Assembly (NCBI RefSeq): GCF_022695595.1
Contig: NZ_CP074380.1
Location: 2,411,501-2,475,500, forward strand
From: Streptomyces sp. MST-110588
GTDB taxonomy: Bacteria > Actinomycetota > Actinomycetes > Streptomycetales > Streptomycetaceae
Length of the DNA: 64,000 nucleotides
Direction of reading: 5' to 3'
This document shows positions 57,779 to 64,000 of the stretch, piece by piece. Position 1 is the stretch's first letter. Every line of letters starts with the position of its first letter. Position numbers and translations under genes: made by a program. Below the pieces are notes generated by a model. The model saw only the letters and a list, made by a program, of their open reading frames with translations, searched no databases and was not told the origin of the DNA.

Positions 57779-57977
57779 GGCGCCGCTCCCTGCTTCCGTC
57801 GACGACCGGACCGCACGTCACCGTACGTTTGTCCGCTGTTGTGATGCATGGCTCGGGCATCGAACAGGAAACCGGAGTACGCGGGCAACTGGCCGGTTTG
57901 GGCGCGCGATTGCCCAAAAAGCGCCGCCGGGAGCGGGCCGGAACTTGAGCGCGTCAAGCCGTCAGGGCGGGCTTCAG

Positions 57978-58071
57978 GACTTCACGGCCTCAGGGTTCAC
58001 GACGTCAGGGCTTCGTGACGTCAGGACTTCACGACCTCAGGACTTCACGACGTCACGACTTCATGACGTCA
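57978..58071. repeat. Six 15-16-bp tandem repeats with TGACGTCA palindromes
   Basis: Units on the pattern GACTTCACGACGTCAG, six in a row, overlapping the last codon region of small protein B. Two contain the palindrome TGACGTCA (58016-58023, 58064-58071). On the minus strand they lie between small protein B and the maturase start (57778). Possible roles are a regulator-binding array or an RNA-level element. Confidence 0.85.
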
Positions 58072-58312
58072 CAGGGAGCTTTCCGGGATCGAAGACCTCA
58101 CCCGGGTCCCCCGGCCCGTCCTCGTAGTAGGCCACCGCCTCGTCCGCCGCAGGCCAGTTGCTCAGCAGCAGTGCCGCCACCGCTCCCAGCACCGGGTGGC
58201 CGCTGTGCTCGGCCACCGAGGCCACATCGACGCCGCCGAAGTCGGGGAGCGGCTCGGCCGACGGGCCGGGCGGCCTGACCGGGGCCGGACCGGTGAGCGC
58301 AATTGTCACCAC
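58061..58312 (-). CDS. Small protein B, candidate cyclophane RiPP precursor
   Basis: An 83-residue protein, paralogue of small protein A: LPDFGGVDVASVAEH, GHPVLGAVAALLL and EAVAYYEDGPGDPGE, then a tail of about 12 residues. GTG at 58312 or 58309 behind AAGGAG. Y-x-D sits at 63-65. No FxSxx ending. It follows the vWA-like gene by 74 bases and precedes the maturase by 282. It could instead be a small partner protein and not a precursor. Confidence 0.7.
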   Translation of the reverse strand: MVTIALTGPAPVRPPGPSAEPLPDFGGVDVASVAEHSGHPVLGAVAALLLSNWPAADEAVAYYEDGPGDPGEVFDPGKLPVTS

Positions 58313-58386
58313 ACTGCTCTCCTTCGGGCTGGTGGACAGGGGTGTTCCCGAACGCCCGTGCACGGAAACACCTTCCCGGTCAGCCG

Positions 58387-61300
58387 TCAATCGGTGGCCA
58401 CCAGAGCGCGCATCCGGTCCCGGGTGCGCCGGGCCTCCGGGCCGTTCTCCTCGGAGGCCCGCTGCCACTGCGCCCAGCTCTCCTCGTACGCCTGGAGGGC
58501 CGACTGCTTGCCCGCCGTGTCCTCCAGCACCTCGCCGCGACGGTGGTGGGCGCGCGCCGCCAGCAGCGGGTTGTCCGCCCGCTGGGCGTCGGTGGCGGCC
58601 CGGCGGTAGCAGGCCGCGGCGCGGTCGTGGCGCTCCATGGAGTCGAAGCGGCGGTCCAGCAGGAGCTGTACGTCGCCGACTTCGAGCCAGGCTTCGGCGG
58701 AGACGGCCGGGTCGTCCGAGCCGCGCGCCGCCAGCTCCAATATCCAGTCGGCTTCGTGCAGGTCGGCCAGGGAGGGCTGGCGTTCGTAGCGCAGCCGCAG
58801 GGCGCGGCCGAACAGCAGGCGGTGGGCGCCCAGGCCGGGGTCCTGCGGGGCGACCCGGGCCAGCGCCTCCCGCAGGACGTGTACGGCCTCGTTGGCCATC
58901 CGCTTGCCGGGCTCGGCGGCGGGCTCCAGGCGGGCGCGGGTGAGCAGGGCCGCGCCGCGCTCGGCGAGCAGGGAGCTGTGTTCGGGGGTGTCGGGTGTGG
59001 TCAGGCGCAGTGCGGCGGCCAGCGCGTCGATGGCGGCGTCCAGGGCGGTCAGGTCGCCGGTACGGGCGTGGACCGTACGGTGGGCGGCTGCGGTACGGGC
59101 CAGGCTGTCGGCCTCCAGGGCCGGGTCCCGCAGCTCGTGGGCCAGGGCGCGGGCGCGCTCCAGGGTCCGCAGCACCGTGGGCAGCGCCTGGTCGTCGAAG
59201 ACGAGGAGCGTACGGGCCTCGGCCAGTTCCAGGAGCGACTCGCAGATCATCCGGTCGGCCGTGGCGCCGCGGCGGCGCAGCAGGACGGTGGCGGTGTCCA
59301 GGTCGGCGGTGGCGCGCAGCGCGAGCGGGCCGGTCCGGCGGCCGTCGTCCGTGGTGTCCCGGGCGGCGCGGCGGGCCTGGTCCAGGAAGACCCCGCCGCG
59401 GGCGGCGTAGATCTCGCCGGGCACCTGCTCCCCGCTGGGCCACCGTTCCAGCAGGGTCGTCAGGGCCCCTTCCGCCTCCTTCAGGGGGTCGTGCGCGGCG
59501 CGGGGCGGCCAGGCGACGCCGGAGGGGGGCGGGTCGGGGGCCAGTGCCGCCAGCCGGCGCAGCACCTCCGTACGCAGCACCATGCACTCCAGTACGCGGT
59601 CGTCCAGCAGGCTCATCAGCCCGCACGCGCTCTCCAGGTGGAGGGCGGCGTCCTCCAGGGCGGCGCGTTCGCCGGAGACGGCGGAGGCGGCCCGGCGTTC
59701 CTGCGCGCCGGCGTACCGTACGCGGGCGAGCACGATCAGCGCCCGCAGCCGGGCCTCGCCGTCCTCGTCGTGTCCGGACCCGACACCGGCGGCGGCCTCC
59801 TCTGCGGCCCGTACCGCCCGCTCGGCCTCCTCCAGGGCGTCCGGCTGGCGCAACTGCGCCCAGGCGTGCAGCAGGGCGCGGGCCAGGTCCGTGCCGGCCT
59901 CGGGCAGCCGCTGGGCGGCGGCGCGCAGCAGCCGTACGGCCTCCACCAGGTCGCGGACGGCGCCGTCCTGTTCGTAGCGCTCCAGGTACGCGGCGCCTTG
60001 GGCCGCGGGTCCGTCGGTGGCGTACACCTGCGGCACGGGAGGTTTGATGGCCGGCTCGAAGCGGCGCAGCACGCGCTCCGATATCCGGGCGAACGGCTCG
60101 GGCACCGCGCGCCGTCCGGTCTCCGGCTCCCGGCCGCTGCCGCAGAGCATGGCGACGGCCACGGCGGGGAAGTTGCGGGCGCTGCGCCCGAAGGTGCGCT
60201 CGATGTACAGGGAGCAGTGCTTGAGGACCAGGGCGGCCTCGCCGGCGCTCAGGCGGCCCAGCAGTTCGTCCCGTACGCCGGGTACGAAGTCGTACCAGGG
60301 GCCGGCCGCCTCGGCTTCGGGGCCGGCCGGGCGCTCGGGCGCGGGAAGCTGGACGACCAGCCCGCTGAGCAGCACTTCGGCCAGCTCGGCGGGTCCGGTC
60401 TGCGGCAGCATGGCGCGCTGGACGAGCTGGATGACGGGCAGCGCCAGGGGGACCGCCGAGAGGTGGACGGCCAGGTGGCGGGCGGCCGGGGAGGCGGTGC
60501 GGTCGAACTCGCCGATCAGCTCCAGGGGATCGGCGGTCCCGGGCTGCGGCGGGGGTACGGCGCCCAGGCCGTGGTCCGCCCGTACGGTGCAGGCGGCGCC
60601 GCGTAAGGACAGCCCGGACTCGGCGGCGGCCAGCCGCGCCCACGTGCCGAGGGCGGCGGGGGCAGCGGAGAGGACCGGTACGACGCGCTCGCGGGCCGGG
60701 CGGTAGCCCTCGCCCGGCGCTCCGGCGGCCCTGCGGCGGCGGCGCGCGGGCTCGAACCCCAGGTCTCCGTAAGGGCCCTGGTGCCGGATGAGCGTCCCGG
60801 GGACGGCGGGCAGGAACGTACGGGCCCACATGCGCTGCGGGAGCGGCTGGACGACGGCGACCGGCGCGTCGGCCACCCAGCGGTACAGCAGCCGCTGCAT
60901 CCGCCCGTCCTCCCACAGAGGTCCGGCGCAGTCGCTGACGACGAGGGTGAGGTGGTGGCCGGTGGGGTCGTGCAGTTGGTCGGCCGGGCGCAGCGGGTCG
61001 CCGGGGGCGGGCCCGGCGGCGACGCCGACGTCCTTGCCGTACGGGTGGAGGTAGTGCACCGTCACGTCGCGGAAGGCACCGACCCGCTCGCAGACCTGCC
61101 GCAGGTCGTGCACCATCTGCTCCCATATGGCCATGGAGGCGGAGCCGTCCATGAACAGGCGCAGCGCGGCCTCGCGGCGGTGGATGCCGCGGAAGACGGG
61201 GATGAGCATTTCGGCGTGGGCGGAGAGTTCGGCGGTGCCGGTCTCGTCCAGCTCCTGGCGGGCCGGGGCGACGGGCGGGCGGTAGCGCTGGACGGGCCGC

Positions 61301-61704
61301 AGGGCGCGCTGGAGCGGCAGCAGGCCGGGGAAGGCGGAGGCGACCGGGACGCCGACCTCGCCGAGGCCGTGGCGGTCGGGGTCCGGGCCGTGGTCGCCCT
61401 GGGAGGGCAGCAGGTCCACGTCGCGCCGGGTGGGGCGCGAAGCGGATTCCGTGAGCCGTGGGCTGTCGCGGGCGGGCTCCCGCCGCTGTCCGCCGACGGA
61501 GAATGTGGCCGGTTTTCTACGGTCCTGGCCGTTCACGTCGTCCCGGTCGTCGGGGGGTGCGGGCTCCGGCTGTCCGCCGGGCGTGATCCATTGCGCGAGC
61601 CACAGCGCGTCCGCCATCGCGCGGGCGTCCGCGGGCAGCCCCGCCGCGCGCAGCCGCGCGACGAGCTGGTCGAGGGGGCCGTGGCCCGGCTCGCCGGCAG
61701 GCAC
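58387..61704 (-). CDS. SAV_2336-type vWA-like protein of a vWA-MoxR-VMAP system
   Basis: A 1105-residue protein. The N-terminal 60 residues have DQLVARLRAAGLPADARAMADALWLAQWI. A region of vWA-like character holds ALRLFMDGSASMAIWEQMV (DxSxSM metal site) and LTLVVSDCAGPLWEDG. The rest, from about 550, is helical and TPR-like with many Ala/Arg/Glu pairs. GTG at 61704 is 4 bases after the MoxR stop, with GAGG, so they are coupled. In ternary vWA-MoxR-VMAP systems the vWA protein is the adaptor of the AAA ATPase. Confidence 0.82.
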   Translation of the reverse strand: MPAGEPGHGPLDQLVARLRAAGLPADARAMADALWLAQWITPGGQPEPAPPDDRDDVNGQDRRKPATFSVGGQRREPARDSPRLTESASRPTRRDVDLLPSQGDHGPDPDRHGLGEVGVPVASAFPGLLPLQRALRPVQRYRPPVAPARQELDETGTAELSAHAEMLIPVFRGIHRREAALRLFMDGSASMAIWEQMVHDLRQVCERVGAFRDVTVHYLHPYGKDVGVAAGPAPGDPLRPADQLHDPTGHHLTLVVSDCAGPLWEDGRMQRLLYRWVADAPVAVVQPLPQRMWARTFLPAVPGTLIRHQGPYGDLGFEPARRRRRAAGAPGEGYRPARERVVPVLSAAPAALGTWARLAAAESGLSLRGAACTVRADHGLGAVPPPQPGTADPLELIGEFDRTASPAARHLAVHLSAVPLALPVIQLVQRAMLPQTGPAELAEVLLSGLVVQLPAPERPAGPEAEAAGPWYDFVPGVRDELLGRLSAGEAALVLKHCSLYIERTFGRSARNFPAVAVAMLCGSGREPETGRRAVPEPFARISERVLRRFEPAIKPPVPQVYATDGPAAQGAAYLERYEQDGAVRDLVEAVRLLRAAAQRLPEAGTDLARALLHAWAQLRQPDALEEAERAVRAAEEAAAGVGSGHDEDGEARLRALIVLARVRYAGAQERRAASAVSGERAALEDAALHLESACGLMSLLDDRVLECMVLRTEVLRRLAALAPDPPPSGVAWPPRAAHDPLKEAEGALTTLLERWPSGEQVPGEIYAARGGVFLDQARRAARDTTDDGRRTGPLALRATADLDTATVLLRRRGATADRMICESLLELAEARTLLVFDDQALPTVLRTLERARALAHELRDPALEADSLARTAAAHRTVHARTGDLTALDAAIDALAAALRLTTPDTPEHSSLLAERGAALLTRARLEPAAEPGKRMANEAVHVLREALARVAPQDPGLGAHRLLFGRALRLRYERQPSLADLHEADWILELAARGSDDPAVSAEAWLEVGDVQLLLDRRFDSMERHDRAAACYRRAATDAQRADNPLLAARAHHRRGEVLEDTAGKQSALQAYEESWAQWQRASEENGPEARRTRDRMRALVATD

Positions 61705-61708
61705 GGCT

Positions 61709-62785
61709 TCACCTCGTCCGATCCAGAGGACGCATCAGCTCCGCCGTCAGGCGCCGCCGGGTCTCCTCCTCGTCCTCGTCCGTCCAGCCGGCTTTCTGGG
61801 TCAGGTGGATGGCGTTGAAGAGCTGGTCCACGGCGCGTACGTCACCGGGCTCGCGGTCCAGGAACCGGTCGATGACCGACTCGTACCGCTCGGCGGCGTC
61901 CTCGCCGAAGTGTGCCCGCACCATGCCCGCCAGGCGCTCCTTGTTGGGCGTGGGGATGTTCAGGTGGATGCAGCGGCGCAGCAGCGGGGCGGGGAAGTCC
62001 CGCTCGCCGTTGCTGGTCAGGACGATGAACGGGAAGGCGCGGCAGCGCACCCGGCCGTTGCGGACGCGCACGCGTGTGCCGTCGTCGCTGAGCACCGGGA
62101 CCTCGGGGGCGGAGGCGGACAGCCGCTCCAGCTCCGGGATCGTGAACTCCCCTTCCTCCAGGACGTTCAGGAGGTCGTTGGGCAGGTCGATGTCGCTCTT
62201 GTCCAGCTCGTCGACCAGCAGCACGCGGGGTTTGGCGGCGGGCAGCAGGGCCGTGCCGAGCGGTCCGAGGCGGATGTAGCGGCCGATGCCGCCGCCGGGC
62301 TCCTCCTCGGGCGCCTCACCCGGTAAGGCGTCGGGGGCCGCGGCGTCGGGGCCCAGGGGCGGCCTGGGCGGCACCGCACGGGCTATCTGGAGGTCCTGGA
62401 GGCGGCCGATGGCGTCGTACTGGTACAGGCCGTCGCGGAGCGTGCTGCGGCTGACGATCGGCCAGTTCAGGACGCGGCCCAGGCCCAGCTCGTAGGCGAC
62501 GGAGTGCGCCAGGGTGCTCTTGCCGCTGCCCGGGGCGCCGGTGACCAGCAGGGGGCGGCGCAGGTACAGCGCGGCGTTGACCAGCTCGCGCTCGGTCTCG
62601 CCGGGCCGGTGGTAGCTGGCCTCGCGGCTCAGCACGCCCAGACGGCGCTCGGATGCGTGGTCGAGTGCGGCCGGCGGCGCCACCAGCGGCTCACCGTCGA
62701 AATCCCGCCAGGGCGGCGGCGGTGGGAGCTGTTCGATGCCGTCGTGCGGAGCCCCCGCGCCACGATAGATGAGCCAGTCGCTCAC
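61709..62785 (-). CDS. MoxR-type AAA+ ATPase
   Basis: About 358 residues. Walker A VTGAPGSGKSTLAHSVAYEL, Walker B VLLVDELDKSDIDLPNDLL, sensor FIVLTSNGERDFPAPLLRR (arginine finger region). An N-terminal 60 residues read VSDWLIYRGAGAPHDGI. A Pro/Glu-rich insert (about 165-190) lies between. GTG at 62785 behind GAGGAG; the frame extends to 62893 without support. It precedes the vWA-like gene and works with it. Confidence 0.9.
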   Translation of the reverse strand: MSDWLIYRGAGAPHDGIEQLPPPPPWRDFDGEPLVAPPAALDHASERRLGVLSREASYHRPGETERELVNAALYLRRPLLVTGAPGSGKSTLAHSVAYELGLGRVLNWPIVSRSTLRDGLYQYDAIGRLQDLQIARAVPPRPPLGPDAAAPDALPGEAPEEEPGGGIGRYIRLGPLGTALLPAAKPRVLLVDELDKSDIDLPNDLLNVLEEGEFTIPELERLSASAPEVPVLSDDGTRVRVRNGRVRCRAFPFIVLTSNGERDFPAPLLRRCIHLNIPTPNKERLAGMVRAHFGEDAAERYESVIDRFLDREPGDVRAVDQLFNAIHLTQKAGWTDEDEEETRRRLTAELMRPLDRTR

Positions 62786-62890
62786 GTCGGAACTCCTCGT
62801 CGCCGGCCAGCCGTCGGGCAGGAACGGGCGGTCGTGGAGGACCGTCCGGGAAGCGACAGCGTCCACTCCCGAGCGTTCCCCCGCGCCCGC

Positions 62891-62930
62891 CACAAGCTAT
62901 CTCTCACGAACACAAGCAATCTCTCACGAA
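62891..62930. repeat. Two 20-bp tandem repeats upstream of the MoxR gene
   Basis: CACAAGC(T/A)ATCTCTCACGAA twice with no gap and one difference, 106-145 bases before the MoxR start. A and T are enriched against the background. It is the only ordered element in the 204-base gap and a likely regulator site or promoter of the operon. Confidence 0.8.
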
Positions 62931-62989
62931 GCTATGACAGTACCCAGCCGTACGGAAGCGCGTGGGGCGGTTTCCGGTCTCATGAGATT

Positions 62990-64000
62990 TCACCGGGAGG
63001 ACAATTGGGGCCCACCGGCGAAGAGTTGAGGGATGGGATTGTCCGGGTCGTCGTACAGCAGGACCAGGTCGCGTGCCCAGTGGGCGGACGTTTCCTCGGC
63101 TCTCCCGCGCAGCTCCCTGACCAGTTCGGGCAGGGCGGTCACCCCCTTCGCGGCGAGCAGGTCCCGTACCTCGCGGTGGAAGTCGTCACAGGCGCTGTCG
63201 CACTCCCGTTCGTCGTGTCCCTCGGAGAGCCACAGGCTTACCGGGTACCCGGCGTCCAGGGCCGCGCCGACCGCGTCCAGCCCGGTCCCGACGGCGACCG
63301 AACGGCAGAGTGTGGGGACCGCTCCCTCCTCGCCGTTCTCCAGCAGCCGCCAGACGCTTTCCGGCCCGCCGCCCGCGCGCGGCGGGACACGCAGCGCGGA
63401 CAGCTCCGGGGCGCCCATGAGGCCGCGCCAGCGCCGCAGCCAGGCCGGGTCCACCGCCTGGCGGCGGCCCTGGTCGCGCAGGACCACCGGGCGCCCGGAG
63501 CCGATCGGGCGGGCCCGGGCGCCCGCCCGCGTGGAGACCGGCACCGCCCAGCGGTCCGCCGGGAGCTGCCAGTAGCCCTCGGGTACGGCGACCTCCAGGC
63601 GCACCCGGCCGCCGGGGCCCACGTCGCCGTCGGCCCGCAGCAGCCGGGGGCCCAGCCGCCGCAGGACCTGCGCCTGGGCCTGCTCGAAGGTCATTCCGCC
63701 CTCCGACTCCTGGAGGTCGACGCGCATCCACTCCCCCCGGCCGTACCCCTCGCTGACCGACCAGTTGAAGAGCTGCTGCCCGCCGTCGCCGTAGAACAGC
63801 GGTTCGAACTCCACCAGCACCGCGTCCGGCCGGCGCGGCACCGGGCCGATCCGCCGGCGGTCCTTGGGCAGCAGCACGGCCGCCTTGTCCGTCACGAACC
63901 GCGCGAGCCGCTCGGCGGCCTCCCGCACCCGCGCGGCCTCCTCCCCGGGCACCCCGCGCACTTCCTCGGACGTCCGCTGGGCCACGATCCGCAGGTAGTG
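62990..64000 (-). CDS. VMAP-type protein (C-terminal part), 5' end outside the window
   Basis: At least 336 residues; the frame runs open through the right edge (HYLRIVAQRTSEEV at the edge). It resembles the C-terminal domain of vWA-MoxR-associated proteins: PDAVLVEFEPLFYGDGGQQLFNWSV in pieces, WMRVDLQESEGGMTFEQ, PVSLWLSEGHDEREC and LVLLYDDPDNPIPQ. In such systems the N-terminal part often bears a peptidase or other effector domain, which is not visible here. It is the upstream neighbour of the MoxR gene across 204 bases. Confidence 0.75.
   Translation of the reverse strand, partial: HYLRIVAQRTSEEVRGVPGEEAARVREAAERLARFVTDKAAVLLPKDRRRIGPVPRRPDAVLVEFEPLFYGDGGQQLFNWSVSEGYGRGEWMRVDLQESEGGMTFEQAQAQVLRRLGPRLLRADGDVGPGGRVRLEVAVPEGYWQLPADRWAVPVSTRAGARARPIGSGRPVVLRDQGRRQAVDPAWLRRWRGLMGAPELSALRVPPRAGGGPESVWRLLENGEEGAVPTLCRSVAVGTGLDAVGAALDAGYPVSLWLSEGHDERECDSACDDFHREVRDLLAAKGVTALPELVRELRGRAEETSAHWARDLVLLYDDPDNPIPQLFAGGPQLSSR

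Noticed and set aside
57724..57957. Small minus-strand frame just upstream of the maturase as a third precursor
   Set aside because: It overlaps the maturase start out of frame, has no ribosome site, and does not resemble small proteins A and B.
62990..63985. The VMAP-like gene as complete from the GTG at 63985
   Set aside because: The frame stays open and coding-like to the window edge (HYLRI), and VMAP proteins are usually longer, so it is treated as truncated by the edge.

Overview
The window reads as a high-GC actinobacterial chromosome, almost certainly a Streptomyces. Indicators are the strong third-position G/C bias in every real gene, frequent GTG starts behind GGAGG-type ribosome sites, the block glyA - phosphatase - tsaC - prmC - prfA - rpmE - LCP - rho - thrB - thrC - hom - lysA, a conservon, a Streptomyces-style fused 2-oxoglutarate decarboxylase, and an HspR-type (HAIR) site in front of lon. 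No complete insertion sequence, prophage or CRISPR array is seen. One small mobile remnant (a MITE-like element) is present.

Layout. 1-16 kb is a conserved housekeeping block, all on the minus strand: glyA (cut by the left edge), a phosphatase-like protein, tsaC, prmC, prfA, rpmE, an LCP wall ligase, rho, the threonine/lysine branch (thrB, thrC, hom, lysA), an ArgRS-derived protein (nrtL) and a receiver-only response regulator, bounded by tRNA-Arg(CCG). 16-32 kb is more variable: a membrane protein joining an ECF sigma factor to a CAP domain, a P450, an FtsW-like/penicillin-binding protein pair, a GNAT and a LysR regulator, two divergent diiron proteins with a TetR gene, and an NlpC/P60 hydrolase. 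32-38 kb holds a three-gene conservon (kinase, roadblock, GTPase) whose last member, a styrene-monooxygenase-like gene, is broken by a 161-bp MITE and an internal deletion, then a PP2C-like gene, a MarR gene and a GH25 lysozyme. 39-53 kb holds tandem Uma2-family genes, lon, a methyltransferase, a GNAT, a rhomboid-like protein, a spermidine-synthase-like protein, an OmpR/HK two-component pair and kgd.

53.2-64 kb is the most interesting part. It is a one-direction accessory locus: a VMAP-type protein (cut by the right edge), a MoxR AAA ATPase, a vWA-like SAV_2336-type protein, small protein B, an FxsB-like radical SAM/SPASM maturase, a TIR/NB-ARC/TPR STAND protein and small protein A. The two small proteins are paralogues (LPDFG...GHPVL...AYY[D/E]DGPG) and flank the maturase/STAND pair. 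They lack the FxSxx C-terminus expected with FxsB enzymes but share a Y-x-D motif, so they are good candidates for cyclophane (triceptide) RiPP precursors wired into a vWA-MoxR-VMAP and STAND signalling or conflict module.

Two genes (thrB at its N-terminus, the histidine kinase at its C-terminus) are each out of frame by one missing base in a C homopolymer. The shared pattern points to sequence error more than biology. Gene functions below come from motif recognition by eye. No database search was run.
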